Below are positions 17,440-26,449 of a DNA stretch of 59,910 bases, piece by piece. Made by a program: the position numbers and the translations under genes. The notes beneath the pieces are model-generated. The model worked only from the letters and a program-made list of their open reading frames with translations. It ran no database searches and was not told the DNA's origin. The DNA is taken from positions 1-59,910 of the forward strand of contig JAFTYM010000009.1 in the NCBI GenBank assembly GCA_017461585.1, written 5' to 3'. The DNA comes from Oscillospiraceae bacterium. Its GTDB lineage: Bacteria; Bacillota; Clostridia; Oscillospirales; Oscillospiraceae. Every line of letters begins with the position of its first letter. Position 1 is the stretch's first letter.

Positions 17440-18189
17440 ATGTATCCGTTTATAAATTTGGGAAGCCTTAAGTTTCCGACCTTTGCTCTGACGATTTTTC
17501 TCGCGCTGCTTTTGTCCATATCGGCAATGCTGCTGTTTAAAAGAAGCTATATGTCGCTGAGAAGGCGGCTGCTTGCTTTTGTGCCGTGGATTCTGGCGGG
17601 CGCAGGCATATCGGGCAGATTGCTGTCAGCTGTAATCTTGACGGTAAACGCTAAGGACAGCTTTTGGCACAATCTTATCTACGGCGGCTGTGTTTACTAT
17701 GGCGCTGTAGCAGGAGGCATCGCGGCAGGATATCTGCTGTGCCGTAAGCATAAGCTGGATTTTCTAAGCGCACTTGATGTGGGCATGACGGCGCTTCCTC
17801 TGGCGCAGGCCATAGGACGCATGGGCTGCTGGCTTAACGGCTGCTGCTACGGTGCGGTGTATGACGGTGTTCTTGCTGTTTCGTATATCGTAGAAGGACA
17901 CGCGGTATCTGTATTTCCTACATGGTTTTTTGAGAGCGCTGTATGCCTTATAATATGGCTTGTCATTTACCTTTCGCCTTTAAAAAGGAGAGGTGCGGCG
18001 ACGGGAATTTACTGCGTTTGTTACGGCTTATCAAGATTTATACTTGAATTTTTCCGCGGAGATGCGGTGAGAGGTGTTTTCGGAGCTCTTTCCACATCAC
18101 AGTACATATCCGTTCCCATTGTATTGTTCGGGGCGGCATTACTTATTACGGCGTATTTTAATAAAAAAGAGAATTTATATATTTACTAA
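17440..18189 (+). CDS. Prolipoprotein diacylglyceryl transferase-like membrane protein
   Basis: A 249-residue polytopic membrane protein with about seven hydrophobic helices. It has the Lgt-type layout: NLIYGGCVYYGAVAGG, then QAIGRMGCWLNGCCYG, where canonical Lgt has GRxGNFxNGExxG. Many Clostridia have this Cys-rich variant beside or instead of ordinary Lgt, so substrate and function are less certain than for Lgt itself. Start ATG 17440 has GGGAGG 7 nt upstream; an in-frame ATG at 17401 overlaps the promoter. It is the first gene of the unit leading into the FtsK-like/toxin locus (20-nt gap to the next gene). Whether it has a role there or is a chance neighbour is open. Confidence 0.75.
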   Translation: MYPFINLGSLKFPTFALTIFLALLLSISAMLLFKRSYMSLRRRLLAFVPWILAGAGISGRLLSAVILTVNAKDSFWHNLIYGGCVYYGAVAGGIAAGYLLCRKHKLDFLSALDVGMTALPLAQAIGRMGCWLNGCCYGAVYDGVLAVSYIVEGHAVSVFPTWFFESAVCLIIWLVIYLSPLKRRGAATGIYCVCYGLSRFILEFFRGDAVRGVFGALSTSQYISVPIVLFGAALLITAYFNKKENLYIY

Positions 18190-18209
18190 ATTATGAGAGG
18201 GGCAGGAAA

Positions 18210-19253
18210 ATGAATTTTCCAAAGAAGCATATAGCTGATGTGATCGAACAGAATCGACTGGCTGAAGAGAGAAGAATTAATGCAGAATATGACAGACACG
18301 CCAGTAACATAAATTCTGAGACAAACGATAATATAAGCAAGCTGAACAAGCAGATCAGCGACAACAGGAAAGGAAACGGAGCGACTTTCACAAGCGTATT
18401 CAGCTGCGTAGGTCTTCTGGTAGGATTTTTTATCTGTGTAAGCAAGTGCAATTCGGATGCGTCCTTCTTTGACGCTGTAGGCATGTGGCTGCTGATGCTT
18501 ATCATTGGTGCTGCAGTCGGATTTATCCTTGATAAGATTGCAGGCGGCGCTGCAAAGGCGGACACAAAATCCTGTGAGTCAAAGATAACATACTATAACG
18601 AGAACAGAGAAAATCTGCTGAAGGATAATCAGCACAGCCGCGAGACAGTTCTTGCTGCAAATAATGACGATCACAGACGTAAAGCTGAAAACTATCAGAG
18701 AATGTTTGACGCTGCGGTTGAGAGATATAAGCTGGAGATGAACAACAGGACAGATCCCATCTATGTTGAGAGAATGGATGACCTTGTTGCAGATTTGGGC
18801 AATATTCTTGCAAACTGTATTAAAACATCTTTTGCAATGATCGACAGAGACCCCTCGGGTGACTATGTAAACCAGTTTGTAACAGAGAACCTCAGTTTCC
18901 ACGTTTATTCACACGGAATCGCGCTGCAGGCAGGCTCAAACAGCTTTGCTTTTGCGGAGAAGGGACTTCTTGCTCTGGAAACTGATGAAGAGACCTTTGC
19001 AAGAGCAGCCATTATTGCTGAAAGAGTTGTAAGCTATGTTCAGGGACTTCCCTCAGAGGCTATGGACATAAGCGGCAGAGAATATGCTCCCGGACGTCTG
19101 GTATCTCTGTCTTTAATTGATGATATGTATAATGGCGGTAACAGATTTAACTGGGAGATCTATGACAACAGATACGATGTAGCAGGTGCAGCTTATGTCA
19201 AGGTCGTTATCACCTGCAGATGTGTAAACAGCAAATACGCTCCCCCGGTATAA
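18210..19253 (+). CDS. Membrane protein with coiled coil, next to the FtsK-like ATPase
   Basis: A 347-residue protein of no family I can name. Residues 1-52 are charged and helical, two membrane helices lie at about 59-78 and 87-111, a coiled-coil-like charged stretch covers about 115-185, and 190-347 form a soluble domain that includes ENLSFHVYSHGIALQAG. It is 18 nt upstream of the FtsK/EssC-like gene, which has no membrane helix of its own, so this protein is a good candidate for the membrane anchor or channel part of the same machine. That role is inferred from position and topology. It is not related by visible sequence to EssA, EssB, EsaA or YukC. Confidence 0.65.
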   Translation: MNFPKKHIADVIEQNRLAEERRINAEYDRHASNINSETNDNISKLNKQISDNRKGNGATFTSVFSCVGLLVGFFICVSKCNSDASFFDAVGMWLLMLIIGAAVGFILDKIAGGAAKADTKSCESKITYYNENRENLLKDNQHSRETVLAANNDDHRRKAENYQRMFDAAVERYKLEMNNRTDPIYVERMDDLVADLGNILANCIKTSFAMIDRDPSGDYVNQFVTENLSFHVYSHGIALQAGSNSFAFAEKGLLALETDEETFARAAIIAERVVSYVQGLPSEAMDISGREYAPGRLVSLSLIDDMYNGGNRFNWEIYDNRYDVAGAAYVKVVITCRCVNSKYAPPV

Positions 19254-19271
19254 TAAGAGAGGAACAGTTTT

Positions 19272-22200
19272 ATGACTGAAGTATCGCGTACTCTGGAAAA
19301 ACTGTATAAGGAATACTGCGTCTGTGACGGGGTGATCGTCGGTCTGAGAAATGAGCTTGAAAATGCCGTTACTTCTGCAATGCAGGCTTGGGAACAGAAG
19401 GAAAAGCAGTACGAGCAAAACTGCAGACAGCTGTCTAACTATCTCGGCGTTGCAGATTTTGTGGACGTGCGCTATGAGCTTATGCGATGTATGAAAGAGC
19501 ATGACTTAAACGGTGTACAGACTCTGTGCCCTGACTCTGCGCCCTTTAATGCAGGTGCGCTGGTAATGGCATCTGCCAGTCCTGCGCTGCGTGTTCCCGA
19601 AGTGAAAAGACAGGTTCGCGGAATTATTGAGCAGTGGATCTATGACAAAGGAATATGCGATGAGGAGATAAGATACCTCAAATCAAAGACACATGAAAAT
19701 GTGGCAGAGCAGGAGATGAAAAAGCAGCAGATAAAGCAGCAGATGGAGCGCATTATGAGCGAGCCTGCTGTTGTAAGTGCTGCGGAAACTGCTGATAATG
19801 ACAAAAGACGTTTCTGTGATGGCCCAGCTCTGCCTTTGGGAGAGCTGGGACTGGGCAGATATATGGTGGATCTCGACGTGACGGGAGATGTCAAACGGCT
19901 TTTGCCGAACTGCAGACTTGAAGTTCCCGTAACTTACAAAGCGGATATGTCCCGCGGCTGCGTAATAAAAGCATGCTATTCCGGCACCAGCGAGGAAATC
20001 CTTTTCGGCGGTATCCGCCGTTTTGTCCTCAATACATATATGCTGCTCGGTGGTGCACCTTTTAAAATATTTGCAATAGACTGCGGAAGATATACCGATG
20101 ATATTTTAGGTCAGCTCTCGCCCCTTGCAAAGGGTAAGCACGCTGCTGTTAAGTTAGCTGAAAGTGAGAACGAGGCAAAGATTCTGCTGCAGGATGTTAT
20201 GGGAATTATCCAGCGCGGTGAAGAGCAGGCTCTCTGCATCGTTCATAATTACTCGAACTGCAGGTCAAGAGAGACGTTGTCTCAGATAGCGCGAAGTGCA
20301 GCTGAGAACAATGTTGTTCTACTGCTGACGGAAAATATAAATGCAAAGACATCCGTTTTTGCAGATGTGCTGACGGAAATATCCCACAGAGAGATATGCT
20401 GTGATAGCAGCGGATTTTATATCATTGCAGACGAGCGCAGATGCAGCTTTGAGTGGTATCCCAATGTTGAAAAGCTGTCTGAAAATGTCCTTGCAAAGCT
20501 TAATACAAAGAAAAAGGACAATGAATTTACCAATTGGGTAGGTGACCCTGCAAAGGAAAACGACTGGGTATACTCATATCCCAAAAAGGGAAACCGTCGT
20601 CTTGAGAATATCCCCGTTGGTCTTGACATGGATACAGACGAGCAGAGCAAGGTGACCATTAGCCTTGAGGATGAGAAGTTTGCGTCCTTCATCGTAGGTG
20701 CATCCAGATCGGGTAAATCCACGCTGCTGCAGACAATTCTGAGCTCTGTAATCCGCGACCATCACCCCGATGATGTGGAGATATGGCTGGTGGACTTTGC
20801 CATGACGGAGTTTAACCCCTACATAGAAAACTGCCCGCCTCATATAAGATACGTTATTATAGACAACTCACCCCAGCTTATCTGTGACTTTATAGACAGA
20901 CTTGTGGACGTTATGGAAAAACGCTCCGTAATATTCAAGCGCAACGGCTGGGAAAAATTAGGCAGCGTTCCTAAAGAGCGCTATATGCCCAGCATTCTCG
21001 TTGTTGTTGACGAGTTTGCCGAAATGTCCGATGTTCTCACAAGAGAGGACAGCTACAGGGAAAAGCTTGAAAAGCTTTTGAGAATGGGTGCAAAATACGG
21101 CTTCCATTTCATTTTCTCAAGCCAGACCTTTACAACAGGCACAAGAGGACTTACCGCAACGGCAAAGGCACAGATACAGCTTCGAATTGCCATGAAGTGC
21201 ATGGAGGTGAGCGAGGTCAAAGAGACGCTGACTGTCAGAGGCCTGTCCGATCACGACAATCAGCTTATAGAGAGCCTTGTTCCGCACTATGCCCTCATAA
21301 AAGACAACTCACGCAAAGATGTTGCGGGAAATCAGCTGACACATGCTCATGTTCTGTACTTCAAGGGCGAAACGGACGACTTGAGATACCGAGCTTACAG
21401 CGAGCTTAAGACAAGCGATAAGCTTGCTGCTGCGGAAAGATATGAGCCTGAGGACAGCGGCAAATACATATACAAGCGTCCCGAATTTTTTGACGGAACG
21501 AAATATACAGCCTTTGATTTCAGAAAAGACGACGCAAAGACAGAGATACAGCTCATAAATGATGCAATAGATTATGAGCCTGCACCCCTGCAGATAATGC
21601 TGGGAGATCCTGTCCGTCTAAAGAATTTCTATACGATTCCCCTTACAAACGGTGTAGGTCAGAACATTCTCATGTGCGCACCGATACAAAACAGAACCGC
21701 TGCGGCATCTGTGCTGTGCACCGTGAAGCAGACATTAAGATTTCAGGGGATACGCCACATGGAGGTTTGGTGCCTGCAGGATGCAGCACTCTATCCCGTA
21801 CTGGACGGCATTTTCGGATTCAGATGCAAGGTGGGGCTGGAGGAGATAAAGGTCGGCTTAAAGCGCCTGGGTGAGCAGCAATGGTTCGATCCTGCTGTGG
21901 TCGTGGTTCTTGAACCCAACCGTATTTTGGAGGAGCTTGGAGCAGAGGAAAAAGACGAAGGTTCAAGTGCCCGCGCTGCTGTATACTATGAAAAAACTCT
22001 GGATCAGCTTATTGCTGAGGCAGAGAAGAAAAAGACGGGAGAGACAAAGGAGAAAGCACCTGAACCTGTTGAGAAGCCCGCGGTAAAAGATGACTTTGAT
22101 GCTGTGGCTGCCTTTAAAAAGCTTCTTAAAAAGGGACCCAAGCAGGGGATTCACTTCTGTTGTGTATTTGATGATCTGTACTGGTTTAAAGGAACGGGAC

Positions 22201-22415
22201 TTGACTCTGATATGTTCAGACATAAGGTCCTTTTCAGAGGAGACTACTCAGACTATGATGTTCCTTCAAAGGATTCAAGGGCAGCGGCAGCACTTCCCGA
22301 ACAGTCCTTTATCTATACCAACAGACTCGAGCGCATGACATTCAGACCGTACACACACGAAAATCTTTCCCTTAACAACGCAAGAGACGTAAGCGATGAT
22401 GTTTATTTACTGTAA
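19272..22415 (+). CDS. FtsK/EssC-like ATPase of a type VII-like system
   Basis: A 1047-residue protein. Residues 1-170 are helical and coiled-coil-like. Residues about 190-400 look like a degenerate P-loop domain. Residues about 440-720 form an intact FtsK/SpoIIIE-type ATPase with Walker A GASRSGKST (476-484) and Walker B ILVVVDEFAEM (575-585). Residues about 770-1010 look like a third, degenerate domain around GVGQNILMC, split by a Lys/Glu-rich insert (about 905-945). Three tandem ATPase modules are the layout of EssC/EccC, the motor of type VII secretion, but here there are no N-terminal FHA domains and no membrane helices. It is followed by a WXG-like toxin and small partner proteins, so secretion of these is the likely role. 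Confidence 0.82.
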   Translation: MTEVSRTLEKLYKEYCVCDGVIVGLRNELENAVTSAMQAWEQKEKQYEQNCRQLSNYLGVADFVDVRYELMRCMKEHDLNGVQTLCPDSAPFNAGALVMASASPALRVPEVKRQVRGIIEQWIYDKGICDEEIRYLKSKTHENVAEQEMKKQQIKQQMERIMSEPAVVSAAETADNDKRRFCDGPALPLGELGLGRYMVDLDVTGDVKRLLPNCRLEVPVTYKADMSRGCVIKACYSGTSEEILFGGIRRFVLNTYMLLGGAPFKIFAIDCGRYTDDILGQLSPLAKGKHAAVKLAESENEAKILLQDVMGIIQRGEEQALCIVHNYSNCRSRETLSQIARSAAENNVVLLLTENINAKTSVFADVLTEISHREICCDSSGFYIIADERRCSFEWYPNVEKLSENVLAKLNTKKKDNEFTNWVGDPAKENDWVYSYPKKGNRRLENIPVGLDMDTDEQSKVTISLEDEKFASFIVGASRSGKSTLLQTILSSVIRDHHPDDVEIWLVDFAMTEFNPYIENCPPHIRYVIIDNSPQLICDFIDRLVDVMEKRSVIFKRNGWEKLGSVPKERYMPSILVVVDEFAEMSDVLTREDSYREKLEKLLRMGAKYGFHFIFSSQTFTTGTRGLTATAKAQIQLRIAMKCMEVSEVKETLTVRGLSDHDNQLIESLVPHYALIKDNSRKDVAGNQLTHAHVLYFKGETDDLRYRAYSELKTSDKLAAAERYEPEDSGKYIYKRPEFFDGTKYTAFDFRKDDAKTEIQLINDAIDYEPAPLQIMLGDPVRLKNFYTIPLTNGVGQNILMCAPIQNRTAAASVLCTVKQTLRFQGIRHMEVWCLQDAALYPVLDGIFGFRCKVGLEEIKVGLKRLGEQQWFDPAVVVVLEPNRILEELGAEEKDEGSSARAAVYYEKTLDQLIAEAEKKKTGETKEKAPEPVEKPAVKDDFDAVAAFKKLLKKGPKQGIHFCCVFDDLYWFKGTGLDSDMFRHKVLFRGDYSDYDVPSKDSRAAAALPEQSFIYTNRLERMTFRPYTHENLSLNNARDVSDDVYLL

Positions 22416-22435
22416 GTTTTTTAGGAGGTGAGACT

Positions 22436-23362
22436 GTGTCTCAGAAACTGGAACTTACTCCCGAGACAATTGAATACTGTCTGGAGCTTGAAAGAGAGCT
22501 TAAAAATCTGCAAAATGACCTTGATGACGCAGCTGCGGCGCTGAAAGACTCTTTTGACAGACACTCACAGCATTTGGGCGTCCACACCGATGATTTTGAA
22601 GAGTGGGTAAACAGCGCAAAGCTGTCCATGGAGAAAAATGCGATGGGATCTGTTGAGGATGTGCGCAGGAATCTGCTGAATATAGCCAAAAGAATTGCAG
22701 ATTATGTGGGAAACTCCGACGGCGGTGCTGCTTCAACGTCAAGCAAGGTCGCAGGACGCGGAACTGTATGGGGCGAAGGCGGAGAGATTGCAGATTTTAC
22801 GATCTCGCAAGACGGCGGCATGACAATTATGCCTGTACACAGACCGCTGCCTAAGAACAATGTGATATGGGAAAATCCCCAAAATCCGGGCGAAGGAGCC
22901 TGTGTGCTGAGGGATGATGCGGTGATATCATTTCGAAGCGGTCAGTATACGGTGACGGGTGCGGAACTGAACAAGCATTACGGCGGACCTATAGTTGTAA
23001 ACTACACAAATGGTCAGCCGGACTTCTCGCCTTATCGCGATATGCGTATAAACTTCGTGAAAATATCAAATTTCACCGATAACAGAAACAGCAACTTTGC
23101 TCAGGCAAATGCCATAGTTGCAGAGCGATTTGGTATTACCAAGGCAGAGGTAGATGCCTATATGGATAAGTTCATGCTTACCTGGCATGAGTGTGCTGAC
23201 AGGCAGACCATGATGGCGGTGCCTACGGCAATACACGATGCCTTCAAACACTATGGCGGTGTAAGCACCCACAAGGCTGTACACCGTGTTATACAGCGAT
23301 TTGACAGTATGAACTGCAGAGTAATAACACCTGACCGTGTATACACGGGAAGAGCACGCTGA
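22436..23362 (+). CDS. Putative secreted toxin: helical leader plus WHH-like HNH nuclease
   Basis: A 308-residue polymorphic-toxin-like protein. Residues 1-92 are a helical leader with LGVHTDDFEEWVNS at the turn, closely related to the whole protein encoded at 23644-23919. Residues about 95-185 are a Gly-rich linker. Residues about 185-285 carry the HNH/ENDO VII nuclease pattern of the WHH type: GQPDFSPYRD, then TWHECADRQTMMAVP, IHDAFKHYGG, with candidate catalytic or metal residues His251, His267 and His272. In most WHH members the motif reads WHH; here it is WHE. The start is GTG at 22436 with AGGAGG 7 nt upstream. There is no signal peptide, as expected for a type VII substrate. Confidence 0.8.
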   Translation: MSQKLELTPETIEYCLELERELKNLQNDLDDAAAALKDSFDRHSQHLGVHTDDFEEWVNSAKLSMEKNAMGSVEDVRRNLLNIAKRIADYVGNSDGGAASTSSKVAGRGTVWGEGGEIADFTISQDGGMTIMPVHRPLPKNNVIWENPQNPGEGACVLRDDAVISFRSGQYTVTGAELNKHYGGPIVVNYTNGQPDFSPYRDMRINFVKISNFTDNRNSNFAQANAIVAERFGITKAEVDAYMDKFMLTWHECADRQTMMAVPTAIHDAFKHYGGVSTHKAVHRVIQRFDSMNCRVITPDRVYTGRAR

Positions 23363-23376
23363 GAGGAGAAATACAG

Positions 23377-23640
23377 ATGCCCAGAGTTATAGATGTTGAT
23401 GAGATGAAGGCCTTTATTAAGGATGCGGAAAAATTCCGTGATGCCCTTGCAGAAAGACAGAAGAACATAGAAAACGCAAAAAACGTGCTGGACTGGGGCG
23501 CAGGCGCCGACGGTGAAATGGCAAAGCGCGGTATTGCATGGCTGCAGGGCGCTGAGACACAGATGCAGAAGGCTATTGACGATGCGGAAGAGATGATAGA
23601 GCTTCTGCAGGACGACCTTAACAAAGCGCTGGGGGTATAA
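23377..23640 (+). CDS. WXG100-like small helical protein
   Basis: An 87-residue acidic protein. Two long helices (about 7-40 and 49-84) flank NVLDWGAGADGE, which is the size and layout of a WXG100/ESAT-6-type protein with a variant turn (WGAG, not WxG in the strict position). It has a GAGGAG ribosome binding site and begins 15 nt after the toxin. It could be a secretion partner, chaperone or immunity protein; the sequence does not distinguish them. The gap to the next gene is 3 nt, so all are co-transcribed. Confidence 0.7.
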   Translation: MPRVIDVDEMKAFIKDAEKFRDALAERQKNIENAKNVLDWGAGADGEMAKRGIAWLQGAETQMQKAIDDAEEMIELLQDDLNKALGV

Positions 23641-23643
23641 GCT

Positions 23644-23919
23644 ATGGCAATGAAACTTGAACTTAATCAGGAAACTATAGACTATATCGAAGACCTTAAA
23701 AATGACCTGAGAAAGCTTTCCCAGGATCTGGATGAGGATAAAAAAGCGCTGAAGGCAAGCTTTGACAGCCACAGCGAAGGACTTGGCGTCCATACTGAGA
23801 TTTTTGAGGAATGGGTAAACAGCACCATGTCCTCCGTAAAAGATAACGGTGAAAATGTTATTGACGACGTAATAGGCTCGCTGAATAAGCTGCAGGCAAA
23901 AATATCCGATTATATTTAA
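23644..23919 (+). CDS. Stand-alone copy of the toxin leader domain
   Basis: A 91-residue protein that matches residues 1-92 of the toxin at 22436 along its whole length, with shared stretches such as KLELxxETI, ALKxSFDxHS and LGVHTxxFEEWVNS. It ends at residue 91 where the toxin goes on into its linker. It is therefore probably a partner that pairs with the toxin leader or replaces it in a heterodimer, as WXG100/LXG partners do in type VII systems. It is the last gene of the unit, before a strong terminator at 23920. Direct function is inferred. Confidence 0.75.
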   Translation: MAMKLELNQETIDYIEDLKNDLRKLSQDLDEDKKALKASFDSHSEGLGVHTEIFEEWVNSTMSSVKDNGENVIDDVIGSLNKLQAKISDYI

Positions 23920-23963
23920 AGCAAAAAGAACCGCACTTCGAAAGAAGTGCGGTTCTTTTTGCT
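23920..23963. terminator. Strong bidirectional terminator
   Basis: 20-bp perfect stem (AGCAAAAAGAACCGCACTTC, 23920-23939, and its complement 23944-23963) with a GAAA loop, between the type VII-like unit and the convergent flavoprotein gene. Confidence 0.92.
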
Positions 23964-23980
23964 AAAAACTGATGAAATAA

Positions 23981-26434
23981 TTAGAATTCGAACTTATCCT
24001 TGTACTCTGCGTATACTTCGGGAAGGATAGCTGCAAGGTGTGTAAACTCCTTGATGTTGTGCATCAGAAGACCCTTCATCATGTCTGTGGGGATCTGTGC
24101 ATCATCGGGGAATACCTTAACGGGCTTGCCGCCTATTACAGCGTAACCAAGCCAGAAACGTGTGCGGAGCTCGCAGCCGCCTTCAACAGGACGGAGGAAG
24201 TGGCACATGATCATTGCAGTATCGGGACCGCCGGAGCAAACGATTGTACCGTCGAAGTTTGCGTACTTCTCGGGATCGAAGCCGATGTCAACGGGATTTC
24301 TGAATGTAATGATAACGTTTTCCTTACCAAGACTGCAGTCCTCATAGATATCGTGGGTTGTATTCCACAGCTTTTCTCTTAAGGAGAGGGAAGGATCAAG
24401 AGCCTGTTCAAGGTTGCGTGTCTGGCAGTAGAAGTGCTGCTCGGGGTTCCAGATTTTATATCTGATGGGCTGGATGCCGTGCCATGCAAACCACCAGTCA
24501 AACATCTCGGGTGTTACGCCGGGCATATATGTAAGGTTAGCAAGTGTGAGAGCACCGTTATTCATGCGGCAGAAGCCCTTTTCCATGGGCAGGTAGCCTT
24601 CGTCGAAGAGCTTGTTCAGATCTTCAGCGATAAGAGCGGTGTTGGGATCTGCGGGGAACTCAACTTCGTCGTAACGGGACTGGTCGGGAGCTACCATGTC
24701 TCTGAGGAAGTACTTCTCGTAGAGAGGAGACTGCTTTTCTTCTTCTGTTACGGGAACACGACCGCCTTCCAGAGGCTGTACGGGCCACTTCTCGATGGGT
24801 ACATCTTCAGTTGCAAATGTCATCTCGCCGTCAACATTCTTAACGGTGATCCACTTGAGCCAGTTTTCGTTATCCATCTCGGGATAGTCCTCACGGAGGA
24901 ACCAGCCGCGGGATTCTTTTCTCATCTTTGCTGCTGCATAGTGCATCTTGGCGGAGAGGATCATAGCCTCTGCCTCGTGGCAGGCAAGCAGATCGTGAAG
25001 GTCAGCAGCGCAGAGATCCTTTGCAAGCTCTTCAGCCTCAGCGATAAAGCACTCTGCCTTTTCCATACGGGAAGCTTCCATGTATACGGACTGCTCCATA
25101 GGAGCCATTGCCTTCTGAACGAGGGCGATAACTTCCTTGGCCTTTGTGCCTTCCGTTCTGTTAAGGGGAGCAAAGAGAGCATCGAGGCTTGCTTCAACAG
25201 CCTTTTCGCAGATAGCGCCGCCCTCAGCAGGAACTTCTGTCTCAAGAGACTCAGCACAGACAAGACCTGCGAATACTGCGTTGAGGATACCGGAACCGCG
25301 GTTTCTTCCCGGAGGTGCGGGAACAGCGCCGGGTGCGTTGGAACCTGCGTAGCAGCAGTCGCCTACTGCGTACAGGTTGTCTATTGTTGTGCGCATGCCG
25401 TTGTCAACCTTAATGGGAGACTGTTCGCCGATGAACAGGGGGCAAACTTCCTGACAGTCGCCGTCCATCTGAGCACCCATAGAGTCGTTGACTTCTCTGA
25501 ACTTCTTGCCGTAAGGACGGTACCACAGCTTTTCCATGAAGTCGCCGTCGTCTGCGGAAGCGCCCATGTCAAGATGTACAGGGCCGTTGCCTGCTGTCAT
25601 CTGCAGGTACCACTCACGGATTGCATTACTGTTGATGTCTGTCTCTCTGTACTGACGGAAGTTTCTTGTAATAAACTCGCCCTTTGCGTTGTACATGTAG
25701 TTTTCACCGAAAACTACTTCGTTGTGGCTCTTTACTCTCATGAGCTGTGCAAAGTTACCGAACTCTGCGTTTCTCATCTCAGCGCCTGCGCGATAAGCTG
25801 CAGCAATACCGTCGCCGCGGCCGGAGCTCCACATGGAAGCGATACGGTAGTTCTGGCTGCCTGTTGCCAGTACTACGCTCTTAGCCTTGATAATGTAAAC
25901 TGTGCCGTCGAGAATGCTGTAAGCGGAAGCACCTGCGATTTTGCCGTTTTCTGTGAACAGCTCTGCCATAGGTGTCTTGTCCATGAAGCGAACGCCCAGC
26001 TTTTCAGCTCTCTTGCGAACCTGAAGAGTAATATCAAGGTCAACGCAGATCATGGATGTGTAGTTACCTGTGGGCATTACATTGTACTTGCCCTCTTCGT
26101 TCTTGGGAACGTTAACGCCCCAGCCGGAGAGGATGTCCATCATCTCATGGTTCATCTTAACGTATCTCATCATGAGATCCTGATCGCCAAGGTAGCAGCC
26201 GATGCTTCTTGCGTGCATTTCAAGGAAGAGAGAAGGATCTACGTCGTCGTTGAAATACTGAAGAACGCCGCCGCCCTTGTTTGCCTTGCCGGAGAAACCG
26301 GCTGTCTGCTTCTCGATAACGAGAATGTCCAGATCAGGTCTGCGCTCTTTAAGAGATGTAGCTGTGGTCAGACCGCCGATACCGCCGCCGACGATCAGAA
26401 CGTCACAGGAAAGATCAATTCTTTTAATTTCCAT
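23981..26434 (-). CDS. Flavoprotein (AprA/FrdA type) fused to a PhlG/phloretin-hydrolase-like domain
   Basis: An 817-residue fusion. Residues 1-540 are a fumarate-reductase/AprA-family FAD oxidoreductase: FAD motif VGGGIGGL (15-22), LATGSQNYRI, NLYAVGDCCYAG and GRNRGSGI, plus the helical C-terminal domain with SRGWFLREDYPEMDNENW. Residues about 560-817 match the DAPG hydrolase (PhlG)/phloretin hydrolase family: DEGYLPMEKGFCRM, YMPGVTPEMFDWWFAWHG, RYKIWNPEQHF, YEDCSLGKEN, CHFLRPVEGG, HLAAILPEVYAEY. Conserved His/Glu (His652, Glu698, His745, His792 or His799) may be zinc ligands. PhlG-type enzymes cut a C-C bond in acylphloroglucinols. The fusion suggests reduction and C-C hydrolysis of an aromatic or diketone substrate in one polypeptide. 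A ferredoxin gene 15 nt upstream supplies electrons. Substrate unknown. Confidence 0.85.
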   Translation of the reverse strand: MEIKRIDLSCDVLIVGGGIGGLTTATSLKERRPDLDILVIEKQTAGFSGKANKGGGVLQYFNDDVDPSLFLEMHARSIGCYLGDQDLMMRYVKMNHEMMDILSGWGVNVPKNEEGKYNVMPTGNYTSMICVDLDITLQVRKRAEKLGVRFMDKTPMAELFTENGKIAGASAYSILDGTVYIIKAKSVVLATGSQNYRIASMWSSGRGDGIAAAYRAGAEMRNAEFGNFAQLMRVKSHNEVVFGENYMYNAKGEFITRNFRQYRETDINSNAIREWYLQMTAGNGPVHLDMGASADDGDFMEKLWYRPYGKKFREVNDSMGAQMDGDCQEVCPLFIGEQSPIKVDNGMRTTIDNLYAVGDCCYAGSNAPGAVPAPPGRNRGSGILNAVFAGLVCAESLETEVPAEGGAICEKAVEASLDALFAPLNRTEGTKAKEVIALVQKAMAPMEQSVYMEASRMEKAECFIAEAEELAKDLCAADLHDLLACHEAEAMILSAKMHYAAAKMRKESRGWFLREDYPEMDNENWLKWITVKNVDGEMTFATEDVPIEKWPVQPLEGGRVPVTEEEKQSPLYEKYFLRDMVAPDQSRYDEVEFPADPNTALIAEDLNKLFDEGYLPMEKGFCRMNNGALTLANLTYMPGVTPEMFDWWFAWHGIQPIRYKIWNPEQHFYCQTRNLEQALDPSLSLREKLWNTTHDIYEDCSLGKENVIITFRNPVDIGFDPEKYANFDGTIVCSGGPDTAMIMCHFLRPVEGGCELRTRFWLGYAVIGGKPVKVFPDDAQIPTDMMKGLLMHNIKEFTHLAAILPEVYAEYKDKFEF

Positions 26435-26449
26435 GTTCTAACCCTCCAA

